NCBI RefSeq assembly: GCF_003967535.1
Contig: NZ_BIFR01000001.1
Span: forward strand, 921,493-985,492
Reading direction: 5' to 3'
DNA from: Tengunoibacter tsumagoiensis
Lineage (GTDB): Bacteria > Chloroflexota > Ktedonobacteria > Ktedonobacterales > Ktedonobacteraceae
Length of the DNA: 64,000 nucleotides
Of the stretch, positions 29,312 to 38,765 are shown piece after piece. A program made the position numbers and the translations under genes. Position 1 is the first letter of the stretch. Each line of letters begins with the position of its first letter. The notes beneath the pieces were generated by a model. That model was not told the origin of the DNA and did not search any database. It saw nothing but the letters and a program-made list of their open reading frames with translations.

Positions 29312-31966
29312 ATGTCTTCTAGTAATGACGCCAGAGATGGGCAAAAAAAGAGAGCAGCGACCTCTTCATCTTTGAAGAGTGGGAATAAACAGCATCGGAG
29401 TACAGCGAGAGGAAAGCAGGAGCCGGGTGGAGGAAAGACATCTGGAGAGTACGCACGTTCAGCAGAGTCCCAGGTAGCACTAGATCAGCATCGCCCTGCC
29501 AGAAAAGAGAGTATCGCCGTCGCTCAGGGCCTTGAGCCTCTTCGGCGAGAGCCGCGTACTCCTCTGGATGCTGGTATGGGAACTTACACACACCAGCACC
29601 AGCAAGTTACCGCACGCAGAATGAGAATCAACCGTATCATCATGCGCAAACGGCGGCATGAGCGCTCTGTTAGCACAGTGGGACCGCGCCTCTTTATGCT
29701 TGCCACTGTGCTACTCATCCTCTTCATTGCCTTTGCCTCCAGCGGAATTGGAGGAGCATACGCCTATTATCGTGCCCAGATGCCTCTGCTCAACGGCATT
29801 GCACAGCATTCGTTGTTCCAGACCACCCATATTTATGATCGCAATGGGAAGCTCCTGTATGATCTCTATGATCATAATCGCATTGATCGGGGGCGGCGCA
29901 CCTATGTAGACTACAAAGACATCTCACCCTTGCTTGTCAATGCCACCATTGCAGCCGAAGATCACACCTTCTGGACGAATGATGGCGTCGATTATTCGGG
30001 CATTGCCCGCGCAGCCGTCTCGAATGTAGAGAATCAGGGGGTTGTTGAGGGTGGAAGCACAATTACCCAGCAATTAATTAAGAAACAATTTTTTGACGGG
30101 CAGCGCCGTACTATTCAGATTAAAGGTGAAGAAGCGATCCTTGCCACCGGTTTAACTCGTCAATATAGCAAGCAGAAGATCATGGAGATGTACCTCAACA
30201 CCGTCTTCTATGGCGATAGCAACTATGGAGTTGAGGCCGCGGCACAGGATTATTTTGGCCTGAAGCCACAGTGCTCTAAAGATCATTGCACCCCAGCGGT
30301 CGCACAGCTAGATCTGGCTCAGGCCTCCTTACTGGCAGGACTTCCTCAGAGCCCGACAGGCTATACACCCACGGTCTATAAAGATCATGCCCTTAAAAGG
30401 CAGCGTCAGGTTCTCCAGTGGATGGTTGATCTCGGCTATATTACCGATCAAGAGCGTCTGGATGCACAGAAAGAGATGGAAAACTATGACTTTACCTCGC
30501 ATAGCGGCGATCAGCAAAAATTAGCCCCTGGTTTTGTGGATTATGTCACCGATCAGCTTATTCATCTCCTGGGTGCACAGAATCTTTACGATGGCGGCTA
30601 TAGCGTCTACACTTCAATTGACCTGGACTTACAGCAGAAAGTAGAGAGCCTGGTTCACGATCATCTCTATAAAGCTCAAGCAGATAACTATCTCGGCTAT
30701 TATCCAGCTTTGAACATCTACCACAACGTGAACAATGGCGCTGCTGTCGTCATGGACCCCACCACAGGAGAGATTTTAGCGATGGATGGGAGCGCCGATT
30801 ACTTTAACACCAGTCCGGAAGTGAGCGGCCAGGTCAACGTAGCCACCTCAACAGATCGCCAGACCGGTTCATCGTTCAAGCCGATCGTCTATGCTACAGC
30901 GTTTGAGATGGGCTGGTATCCAGCTATGATTGTGCCTGATCATCAGACCTTCTTTCCCGAGCCAACCGATGGTAAGCCCTACTACGCGCCGAACAACTAT
31001 GATCGGCAGTTCCATACCAGCTTCCCCATGACGATCCGGCAGGCGGTAGGCAATTCGTATAATATTCCAGCCGCCGACACGCTAAACTTTGTGGGGCCGA
31101 ACATCCTCAACATGGCCTCGCGCCTGGGGATCACAGAGCTCTCTCATCTGCAACCGGGTGATGTAACCAGTTCGATGGCCCTGGGCACAAAGCCAGTCTC
31201 TCTCTTGAATATGACCGCCGCGTATGGGACCTTTGCGAATAAAGGCGTGCATATGCCCACTACCTCGATCCTCTCTATCACCGACAACACCAATAAGACC
31301 ATCTACACCTACAATGCTGGATCGATAAAAGGGACGCGCGCCGTCCGAGAAGATGTCTCTTATCTCATCAGTAGCATCCTCTCCGACAAACTGGCACGCT
31401 ATCACGAATTTTTCCGTGGAAATCCTCTCGAATTGGATCGGCCAGCGGCAGCCAAAACTGGCACAACAGAGGACTACAAAGATAACTGGACAATTGGCTA
31501 TACTCCACATCTAGCGGTGGGCGTATGGGCAGGGAATAGCAACGGTGAGCTCATGCGGGATGTCATTGGCATCACAGGAGCTGGACCAATCTGGCATGAT
31601 ATTATGGAGTATGCCTCGCAGCGTTATAACTATCCTCCAGATGATTTTGTCCGGCCAGACAACGTCCATCAGGGGACCGTCTCAGCCTTTACAGGGCTGT
31701 TACCACATCCAGGTGAGCCAACAGTGACTGATTGGTTCATCGATGGTACAATGCCAACGATACAGGGCGCATACACGCCACCGCCACCGCCATCGTCATC
31801 GTCAAACTGTCAGAGCAACAACAACAACAATAATAACAATAACAATGGTGGTAGCAACTGTACCCAGAATGCGCAGAGCCAATCCACGAGCAGTCAGGGT
31901 CAGGCCACGCCCACAGCACCAGACAATCCAGGTGATCAGGCCACGTCTACCACGAACATGCCATAG
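29312..31966 (+). CDS. class A penicillin-binding protein
   Basis: 884 residues. A cytoplasmic basic N-terminus (~125), one membrane helix (about 130-152), a GT51 glycosyltransferase domain (EDHTFWTNDGVDYSG, GGSTITQQLIKKQFF) and a transpeptidase domain with SxxK in TGSSFKP, SxN in GNSYN and KTGT in AAKTGTTED. All catalytic motifs are present, so it should both polymerise and cross-link peptidoglycan. The tail (about 820-884) is low complexity, with polyproline, a run of ten asparagines and Ser/Gln/Thr. AGGAAGGA precedes the ATG. Confidence 0.96.
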   Translation: MSSSNDARDGQKKRAATSSSLKSGNKQHRSTARGKQEPGGGKTSGEYARSAESQVALDQHRPARKESIAVAQGLEPLRREPRTPLDAGMGTYTHQHQQVTARRMRINRIIMRKRRHERSVSTVGPRLFMLATVLLILFIAFASSGIGGAYAYYRAQMPLLNGIAQHSLFQTTHIYDRNGKLLYDLYDHNRIDRGRRTYVDYKDISPLLVNATIAAEDHTFWTNDGVDYSGIARAAVSNVENQGVVEGGSTITQQLIKKQFFDGQRRTIQIKGEEAILATGLTRQYSKQKIMEMYLNTVFYGDSNYGVEAAAQDYFGLKPQCSKDHCTPAVAQLDLAQASLLAGLPQSPTGYTPTVYKDHALKRQRQVLQWMVDLGYITDQERLDAQKEMENYDFTSHSGDQQKLAPGFVDYVTDQLIHLLGAQNLYDGGYSVYTSIDLDLQQKVESLVHDHLYKAQADNYLGYYPALNIYHNVNNGAAVVMDPTTGEILAMDGSADYFNTSPEVSGQVNVATSTDRQTGSSFKPIVYATAFEMGWYPAMIVPDHQTFFPEPTDGKPYYAPNNYDRQFHTSFPMTIRQAVGNSYNIPAADTLNFVGPNILNMASRLGITELSHLQPGDVTSSMALGTKPVSLLNMTAAYGTFANKGVHMPTTSILSITDNTNKTIYTYNAGSIKGTRAVREDVSYLISSILSDKLARYHEFFRGNPLELDRPAAAKTGTTEDYKDNWTIGYTPHLAVGVWAGNSNGELMRDVIGITGAGPIWHDIMEYASQRYNYPPDDFVRPDNVHQGTVSAFTGLLPHPGEPTVTDWFIDGTMPTIQGAYTPPPPPSSSSNCQSNNNNNNNNNNGGSNCTQNAQSQSTSSQGQATPTAPDNPGDQATSTTNMP

Positions 31967-32037
31967 AATGGCTTTCACGCGCATCGTCGCTTTAGCAGAT
32001 AGAGACCGGTACTGGACCGGGAAGGAACTGGTTTGCA

Positions 32038-32541
32038 ATGGTAGATAGCACAGGACAGAATAAAGATAAGAGCGAGCCGAACCCTGCTACAGCAGGGTTC
32101 CGCCCATTAAGCCGTAGCGAGCATCGCTCAAACTGGCTGCATGAATATAGCGAGCAGGATATCGCCCTTCAGGCCTGGATTCGCCTGGTAGAGCTACAAG
32201 GGATCGAGATCGAGGTTATGCTTCAGATCTCGGGCCTGCTGGTCTTTGGAATAATGGTCAGCACACAGGCGTATGCTCAGTTCTACATAGATCTCCATGA
32301 AGAGATGTATCGTCAAGAAGATCCAGCGACCGCCAATTTTTTACAGGAGTATTATAGCGCCCTGATTCCCCCTCCTGATCAGCCTGAGATCGGCCCTGAA
32401 GGTCTCCCAACGATGTATCGCTATATCCATCTGCGCGACGTCACGATCATGAGCTCCGGGCATAAGGTTAAGCTTCCCTACTGGCGTGGTAAAGCTGCCA
32501 CGGTGGATGGTTTTGTTGTTGGAGCCAGCGCGAGCGAATAG
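32038..32541 (+). CDS. hypothetical protein
   Basis: 167 residues, soluble, no family recognised. The sequence is acidic in the middle and rich in aromatic residues (LHEEMYRQEDPATANFLQEY). It follows the PBP gene by 71 bases on the same strand and may be co-transcribed. The codons for its last residues (DGFVVGASASE) are duplicated just beyond the stop codon. Confidence 0.65.
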   Translation: MVDSTGQNKDKSEPNPATAGFRPLSRSEHRSNWLHEYSEQDIALQAWIRLVELQGIEIEVMLQISGLLVFGIMVSTQAYAQFYIDLHEEMYRQEDPATANFLQEYYSALIPPPDQPEIGPEGLPTMYRYIHLRDVTIMSSGHKVKLPYWRGKAATVDGFVVGASASE

Positions 32542-32595
32542 CCTGTTATTATAAAAGCAGATGGTTTTGTCGTTGGAGCCAGCGCGAGCGAATAG
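32506..32595 (+). repeat. duplicated 3' end of the hypothetical gene
   Basis: A 36-nt segment including the stop codon (32506-32541) recurs at 32560-32595 with one difference (T to C). Start-to-start spacing is 54, so the reading frame is kept. Confidence 0.85.
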
Positions 32596-32611
32596 CTCGC
32601 TAGCGCAAAAG

Positions 32612-32656
32612 AAAAAGGAGATCCTTTCTGTTCTAAGAGAAAGGGATCTCCTTTTT
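32612..32656. terminator. terminator between convergent genes
   Basis: An AAAAAGGAGATCC arm pairs with GGGATCTCCTTTTT and gives an A-run on one side and a T-run on the other, fitting both directions. A second perfect 22-nt palindrome follows at 32664-32685, next to the L,D-transpeptidase stop codon. Confidence 0.85.
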
Positions 32657-32692
32657 GGTGCCGGGTGAAGAGCATGCTCTTCACCATCAGAC

Positions 32693-33757
32693 TTAGTAGT
32701 GAATATTGACGGTTGTGCCGATTGGTGCCCAACCATAGAGCCATTGAGCAGCACTAAGAGGCATCGTCACGCAACCGTGTGAGCCATCCTGAGGGCCGAA
32801 GACTGGATCGTTGTGAGGAAGATTCGAGCCAGGACCAAAGACACTATGCCAGGTTGCATCATGCAGGAAGTAGCCACCCTCTTCAAACTCCAGAGCGTAG
32901 TTGATCGGCGTTGGTGCATAGTAATAAGGCGAGCCAACCGGCCATGGAGAATAGAAAGTTGTGGGGCTTAGTTTTACAAAGACGTGGAACGTACCTGTAG
33001 GTGTAGGCAGCTCGGGGCGGCCAGTCAGAACAGGGGTATTGTAGACCTCTGTACCGTTCTCATAGGCGCGTAGCCACTGGCCTGAAAGATTGACATCAAT
33101 CACTTTTCCAGAGCCATTGGGAGCAGGCGTATTGGTATTGTTGCCACTATTGGTGCTGGGAGCAGAAGAGACTGAGACCAGACCGCCATAGACATACTGT
33201 GGAGCACTACCAGAGGCCGATACACGGTACCAGGTAGAGATACCACCCCAGACCGCCTGACCGGAGACTGTATCATAGATAGTCACCGATGTGTTAGGTG
33301 CAAAGGTAGAGACGATCGAACTACCAGTGTTGGGAGCGCTACGAACATTGGCCCAGCTCGTTACTGTGGCTGTGCCGCCATTGTTGTTGCTCGTTGAGAC
33401 AGGCTGATTGGTGCTGCCACCATTATCGCGGGTGATCAGACCAGCGTAGATATACTGTGTCTGGCCGCCATTTGAGATCTGATACCAGTCAGAGATATTG
33501 CCCCAGACGACCTGTCCAGAGACCGTTCCATAGACAGTGACAGATGTATTAGGTGCATCAGTGCCAAGTATTGTGCTGTTTGTGTTTGCTCCACTACGAA
33601 CATTGGCCCAGCCAGTGGTTTTACCGGTCCAGGTATCATGAGCCACAGCGGGCGATGCATGCGATACCTGGTTGGCCACAGGACTGACAGCTAAAATTAG
33701 AGCGAATAATAGAGCAAGTGGTCCCAGCAAGTAGATTTTTTTAATAGTTTTCTGCAT
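32693..33757 (-). CDS. secreted L,D-transpeptidase with two SH3b domains
   Basis: 354 residues from the ATG at 33757, which has a GAGGGG site and starts right at the signal peptide (KKIYLLGPLALLFALILAVS, then an SHA cleavage region); the frame is open back to 33868. Two bacterial SH3 domains (about 38-110 and 128-205, each with WANVRSxxNT) precede a YkuD catalytic domain (about 230-354) ending in SHGCVTMP, with the nucleophile Cys. Such enzymes make 3-3 cross-links or attach proteins to peptidoglycan. It faces the PBP gene group and likely acts on the same wall. Confidence 0.94.
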   Translation of the reverse strand: MQKTIKKIYLLGPLALLFALILAVSPVANQVSHASPAVAHDTWTGKTTGWANVRSGANTNSTILGTDAPNTSVTVYGTVSGQVVWGNISDWYQISNGGQTQYIYAGLITRDNGGSTNQPVSTSNNNGGTATVTSWANVRSAPNTGSSIVSTFAPNTSVTIYDTVSGQAVWGGISTWYRVSASGSAPQYVYGGLVSVSSAPSTNSGNNTNTPAPNGSGKVIDVNLSGQWLRAYENGTEVYNTPVLTGRPELPTPTGTFHVFVKLSPTTFYSPWPVGSPYYYAPTPINYALEFEEGGYFLHDATWHSVFGPGSNLPHNDPVFGPQDGSHGCVTMPLSAAQWLYGWAPIGTTVNIHY

Positions 33758-33906
33758 AAAAGACCCCTCATTTTGTGTATAGACCCTCATCAATAACAAG
33801 TATACCGTAGAGATTATGAAGAGACAAGCGAAGTAGTTCACAATTAGCATGAATAGTACTAATCTCATCTGTTTTGTTTTTTGAAATTATCGCACTGGTC
33901 GTTGGA

Positions 33907-36831
33907 TTAAGATAGAAACCAGTTTCCAATTTCTTGAGCCAGCATATCGCCGCTATTTTTTAGCTCCTGGATACTTCGTTTGCCCAATTGAAGAGCCTCC
34001 TCGCGCTCTCCCTGTGCCGCTGCAAGCTGAGCACGAGCAAAGTAGTAGCGTGCAAGCAGAATCTGTGCGCCAGCTGGTAGATAGTGGGACATCTTCTGGA
34101 GCGAGACTTCGGCCCGCATAAGCTCATGCTGTTGAATATAGACGATTGTATATTGATAGTAGAGAAAACAGAGATCGATAGTACTTTCGGCTTTATAAGC
34201 GCTCTGGAGGCCAGGCTCAAGATATGCAAGAGCTTGCTGATATGCCTGCTGTTGTTGAGCAATTTGCGAGCGATAGAGATAGATATTCGCTGCAAAGCTG
34301 CGATAATTATGCTCCAGTGCCAGTACCAGCGTCTCTTGTAGCGTCTCTTCTGCTTGTTGCAATTGAGCAAGACCAATCTGAATGATCCCTTGTTGGAGCT
34401 TGCCGTAGGTAATAAGAAAAGAATCTTGCATCTGCGTGGCCAGATGCTGCCCTTCTTGTAAATAAATAGCGGCTTGTTGATATTGACCGCAAACGGCGGC
34501 GAGATGTCCACTGACGATGAGTAGCATCGCTAATTCCTGTTGATAGCCAGCTGTTAGAGCCATGAGCCGCCCTTCGTGAAGCAGATGTTCAGCCTGGGCA
34601 TAGTGGCCTCGCACCATGAATATTTCTGCCAGAGAACAATGAATAACGCTTGTGTAACCATAGTGGTGCATTTTTTCAGCCAGGCCCAGCGCTTTGTACT
34701 GATAACATTCCGCCAGCTCAATCTGACCCTGTATCAAGGCGATCTCTCCAAGGATACGTAGCTCGTTGATCATCTCTTCATAATCATCGGTCAACTGTGT
34801 GATCTCTAACGCCTCCTGAAGATATTTGGTGGCCTGGTTAGTGCTGCCATCATAGGCCTCGAGCGTTCCCAGGCTTCTCAGGAAGAGCCCGATCATCTGA
34901 CCATCCTGTAGCTGGCGGGCTAGCATAAGTCCTTCCTGATAGACAGCTACGGCCTCCTCATGCCGACCGCGTCGATGATGGAGCGTGCCAAGATTAGAGA
35001 GAGTAATGCAGAGTGCTGTCTGGTATGAACTTGCGCGAACCAGAGCCAGCGTCTGTTGTAGCAGGATTTCGGCCTGTTCATTCTGTCCGAGCTTTAATTC
35101 AAGGTTACAGCGTTCATTTAAAATATCGCATTGTAAGTGGAGCCACTTCTCATCTGGGTTGGGTGGAATCCATGCCAGAGCCTCTTCAAGAGCCGTTTGT
35201 GCCAGCGTATACTCGCCTTGCTTGATATAAATCTGGCCTTTATAGAGAAGCACGCCACAACTGCATAGAGGGAGAGCCAGCAGCTCAGCGGCCCGGGCAG
35301 CCGTTTCATTATATGACTGAGCGCTGCTGTACATACCTCGAGCCAGCAAAAAAGGAATCAGAACTTTTGCGCCATCGAGAAATTCCAACCAGAGTCCAAG
35401 TATTTGAGCCTGATCCAGGGCCGCGAGCAGAGAGCTCTGCTCCGCTTCAAGGAGAGCACCAGCGTTTTGATGTTCTTTGGCATAAGCGATCATCATCCGC
35501 ACAAAGCGTTCATAGATATCGGGAGAGGCCAGCCTGAGGCGAGCATAATCGGCGATCACCTGATGGAGGCTATAGCGATTATTAGATACGCACTCGAGAA
35601 GGCCAGCATCGATGAGAATATCGAGATCTTCAACGCGGCAGTTCGTAAGCTGTAGGGCGGCTCGTTCTGAAAATGTTTGTGGTTTAGCCGGGAAGACCGC
35701 CAGTGAGTAGAGCGTATTGCGAGCAGATGGTGTTAAAAATTGATCTGAGACAGCGATAATGGATTGTAAAGAATAGGCATGTGAGCCCGGCAGGCTAGGA
35801 TGAGCCTGACTTGGACTATATAATTCCAGCAACTGCATCCGCTCCGTCACATTACTTAAGCGTTCAAGAGCGGTATTGCGACGGCGAGCTGAGCCAGCAT
35901 AGACCTGTTTGCGCATATAATTGCTGATCAAGACCAGGGCAAGGGGGAGGCCGCTGACAGACTGGACTAACCGTTCAATTTCTGGTGAAGTGGCAGGCAA
36001 AATTTGAGGTGCCAGAAAGTTTACTAATTGGAGTGATTCTTGCAGGCTGAGCTCCTGAAGTTGGATTGAGTCTTTTACGGTCAGATGAGCGGCAATTGAA
36101 GGAAAGCGTGTGGTCACCAGATAGGCACATTGTGGCCCTCCAATTTTCAATGCTAATACCTCTTCAAGCTGCCAGACATCATCCAGAACAATCAAGAGCG
36201 CCCGTGAACCAATCGCAGTCCGCAGAGCTTTGGCCCAGTCCTCCCAATCCTGGAGTGATTGCATCTGTTTTGCGGTTAACCCGAGGAGAGCCCCCCAGCG
36301 GTTAAGGTGGCTCAAAAGCTGTGGCTTGATGCCGATACCGGCCCATAAGATCCCATCGTGATAATGTTCCTTCATCTCTTTATCATGGGCCAGAGCGATT
36401 GCCAGAGCTGTCTTGCCTACGCCTGGAAGGCCATTGAGCGCCACCATTGTATTTCCTGGTTCGGCAAAAAACCGTTCTTTTATCTGAGCCAGAAGTTGTG
36501 AGCGTCCCACCAGGGGGAAAGAAGGAACTTCTGGGATGGTGCTATCACATACTGGTGGCAAGGAGATATCAATAGCAGGCTTCTGAGTGATTGAAGCATC
36601 AGCAGTTGGCTCAAGAAAAAAGCCCAGTTCCTCTTCAGTCTTCCCGAAGAGATTGCAGAGTTGGACTCGATGAAAGAAATGGGGCTGAGCCTCGCCGCGT
36701 TCCCAGCGTCCAACCGTAAGAGTTGGCACATCCAGACCATCGGCAACATCGCGTTGAGTCCAATTGAGGGCGGTCCGAGCAGCGATAAGATGGCGGTTAG
36801 GCTGTCTAATTCGGGCAGATTTTTTTTTCAC
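33907..36831 (-). CDS. XRE/NB-ARC/TPR signalling regulator
   Basis: 974 residues. An N-terminal XRE-type helix-turn-helix (about 12-72, WTQRDVADGLDVPTLTVGRW) is followed by an NB-ARC ATPase (about 110-460) with Walker A GLPGVGKTA and Walker B LLIVLDDVW, then a long TPR array (about 480-960). This STAND architecture works as an ATP-driven switch that opens on ligand or partner binding. The target is unknown; a 14-nt sequence is repeated in the divergent promoter region to its right. Similar regulators are numerous in Ktedonobacteria. Confidence 0.93.
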   Translation of the reverse strand: MKKKSARIRQPNRHLIAARTALNWTQRDVADGLDVPTLTVGRWERGEAQPHFFHRVQLCNLFGKTEEELGFFLEPTADASITQKPAIDISLPPVCDSTIPEVPSFPLVGRSQLLAQIKERFFAEPGNTMVALNGLPGVGKTALAIALAHDKEMKEHYHDGILWAGIGIKPQLLSHLNRWGALLGLTAKQMQSLQDWEDWAKALRTAIGSRALLIVLDDVWQLEEVLALKIGGPQCAYLVTTRFPSIAAHLTVKDSIQLQELSLQESLQLVNFLAPQILPATSPEIERLVQSVSGLPLALVLISNYMRKQVYAGSARRRNTALERLSNVTERMQLLELYSPSQAHPSLPGSHAYSLQSIIAVSDQFLTPSARNTLYSLAVFPAKPQTFSERAALQLTNCRVEDLDILIDAGLLECVSNNRYSLHQVIADYARLRLASPDIYERFVRMMIAYAKEHQNAGALLEAEQSSLLAALDQAQILGLWLEFLDGAKVLIPFLLARGMYSSAQSYNETAARAAELLALPLCSCGVLLYKGQIYIKQGEYTLAQTALEEALAWIPPNPDEKWLHLQCDILNERCNLELKLGQNEQAEILLQQTLALVRASSYQTALCITLSNLGTLHHRRGRHEEAVAVYQEGLMLARQLQDGQMIGLFLRSLGTLEAYDGSTNQATKYLQEALEITQLTDDYEEMINELRILGEIALIQGQIELAECYQYKALGLAEKMHHYGYTSVIHCSLAEIFMVRGHYAQAEHLLHEGRLMALTAGYQQELAMLLIVSGHLAAVCGQYQQAAIYLQEGQHLATQMQDSFLITYGKLQQGIIQIGLAQLQQAEETLQETLVLALEHNYRSFAANIYLYRSQIAQQQQAYQQALAYLEPGLQSAYKAESTIDLCFLYYQYTIVYIQQHELMRAEVSLQKMSHYLPAGAQILLARYYFARAQLAAAQGEREEALQLGKRSIQELKNSGDMLAQEIGNWFLS

Positions 36832-37343
36832 GCGCTTTTTTCACCCACATCCGGGGGTTGTTGCGGTCTCTTTGAGGGTAAGAGAAGCTTCAAAAGAACA
36901 ATCCTCTAAAGGGATAGCAATAATGACGAAAAAGAATTACACCTGATTAGCATACCATTGAAAAAGGCCCCTGGTCAAGCACAGAGTGTATTTCTTTCTT
37001 TTCAAACTTCAGACATTTATATTTTAACTAAACTTTTAAGCATGTTAGTGTCTATCTATGAATATTTGTGTGTCAAGACATAGCTTAGAAGATTTACTCT
37101 AGAGATTTGATATTTAACTATTTTAGTTTTAAGCTCTAGCGGAAGGTTATTGGAATGAGTTTAAATGGCTTTTATAGTTCATGTGGGAAACAAAGCGCAA
37201 GCTGTAAAGTGATACCTAGATGATAAGCTTTGTTATTCATTCTTAGCAACCTTGCCTGCTATACTTGAGGACATGAGTTTGAAATTAGGAGGGCTGAGAG
37301 CTTTCTGAGGGTAAGAGAAAAAAGAGAGCAGGTGTAATCGTCT
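36832..37343. other. divergent promoter region with a 14-nt direct repeat
   Basis: 512 A/T-rich bases, no gene. The sequence TGAGGGTAAGAGAA occurs at 36873-36886 and again at 37306-37319, near the starts of the two divergent genes. Hence a shared operator is possible. Confidence 0.5.
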
Positions 37344-37718
37344 ATGCCACAATATCCTGAGTCCAGAGCTATTGAGTTACCAGCGAGCTTTGAGCGTATT
37401 GGTGATCTTGTGATTTCACCTACAACCGATCTTCCGTTTGGAAAAGTATTGCTGGTTGGGCATAATGAGTGTATGATCTACGAGCGCATTATTGAAGAGG
37501 GGTATCTACTTGGAATACGGGCACATTTTACCTTCTTAAAGGACCATGAGCGCCGTAAACCAGTCTTTTTTGATGATAAACAGCTGACATTAGTGATCGA
37601 CCGTTTTCAGCCAGAAGATCTTACCGAGGCTGAACGTGATAACTGGCGCTCCTTTTTTATGGCTGGTTGGATGTCGGTTACGTTAGGAATCATCACCATC
37701 GATGATGAATGTGTGTAG
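37344..37718 (+). CDS. hypothetical protein
   Basis: 124 residues, soluble and acidic, no family recognised. The C-terminal part (about 95-120) is hydrophobic around AGWMSVTLGIITI, but too mixed for a clear membrane helix. It is preceded by an AGAGAGCAGG stretch. Divergent from the NB-ARC regulator. Confidence 0.6.
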   Translation: MPQYPESRAIELPASFERIGDLVISPTTDLPFGKVLLVGHNECMIYERIIEEGYLLGIRAHFTFLKDHERRKPVFFDDKQLTLVIDRFQPEDLTEAERDNWRSFFMAGWMSVTLGIITIDDECV

Positions 37719-37886
37719 TACCATTTTTGGGTTGAAGCGTGTCAGGGGAATGACACAACCGTTACTGCCCTGGTCATAGTTGTGGAGAGCATACTTCCGC
37801 ATCCCAATGAGCCATGTTATTCCACAGCTCCAAGGGATGCGAAGGTCACATCACATCACATCTATCATGACCTATTAAAGACCTTA

Positions 37887-38528
37887 TTAAAAGAGGGAGA
37901 GCTGCTGCGGTGGCTCTTCCAATTTTTTGGAGGGGGAAGGAGCTTTTTTCGGGGCTTCAGCCTCCATGCGTTCGGCTTCAGCGATAATTAAAGGGATCTT
38001 CTTAAAATCATTACGAATGACATCTTTCAGGCTGGCTTGATGAAGACCGGCGGCTGGATGATACATCGCAATGCAGATGAGGCTCCCTTTTTTGCGTGCG
38101 CGACCATGAATAGAGCTAATCTTCTCATTGCCAAAGAACTTAGCCATAGAGAAGCGACCCAGCGTCACAATGACACGTGGCTGCATAGCGGCGATCTGGC
38201 GATCAAGGTATTCGCTACAGGCCTGAATCTCCTCGGGCTCAGGATCGCGGTTGTTAGGGGGGCGGCATTTGACAACATTCGTGATAAAGACATCTTTGCG
38301 CTGTAGATTAATGCTTGCCAATAGCTCATCGAGGAACTGGCCAGCGGGACCAACGAATGGTCGGCCTTGTTTGTCTTCATGGAAGCCGGGACCTTCGCCA
38401 ATAAACAGAATGCGAGCTTGAGGATTACCTTCACCTGGGACTGCGCGTGTGCGTCCATTACAGAGCTTACATTTTGCGCAAGTCGAGACCTCTACTGCAA
38501 CTTCTTGCAGAATCTCCTCCGACGACAT
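37887..38528 (-). CDS. type 4 uracil-DNA glycosylase
   Basis: 213 residues from the ATG at 38528, which has an AAGGGGT site; the frame upstream is made of short repeats and is not conserved. Cysteines CAKCKLC near residue 17-23 and Cys in VVKCRPPNNRDP are the 4Fe-4S ligands; GEGPGFHEDKQGRPFVGPAG is the uracil-pocket motif and MYHPAA the C-terminal one. It removes uracil from DNA in base-excision repair. The tail is Pro/Lys/Glu rich and ends in QLSLF, which resembles a sliding-clamp binding peptide (inference). Confidence 0.93.
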   Translation of the reverse strand: MSSEEILQEVAVEVSTCAKCKLCNGRTRAVPGEGNPQARILFIGEGPGFHEDKQGRPFVGPAGQFLDELLASINLQRKDVFITNVVKCRPPNNRDPEPEEIQACSEYLDRQIAAMQPRVIVTLGRFSMAKFFGNEKISSIHGRARKKGSLICIAMYHPAAGLHQASLKDVIRNDFKKIPLIIAEAERMEAEAPKKAPSPSKKLEEPPQQLSLF

Positions 38529-38546
38529 AGCATCTTTACCCCTTTG

Positions 38547-38620
38547 CGACAAAGTACAAATTGCAAATTGCGAATGACAAATTGCGAGTGACAAATTGCA
38601 AATGACAAATTGCTTCTCTT
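38547..38620. repeat. short tandem repeat, CAAATTGC units
   Basis: Several copies of a 17-nt unit based on GAATGACAAATTGC stand head to tail just upstream of the glycosylase gene. No coding role; perhaps slippage, or a binding array. Confidence 0.7.
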
Positions 38621-38765
38621 TTAGAAGAACATGCCTTGTTGAGGGAATGCCTCTGCGGTTTAAGCCAGATCAGGCGACCACTAGGGGTCGCCCGATCAAA
38701 AAGGTCTATGTTGTAACCATCCTGGCCTCTTTCATTGCTGATCAAGGCAGAAAGGTCAGTGTGAG

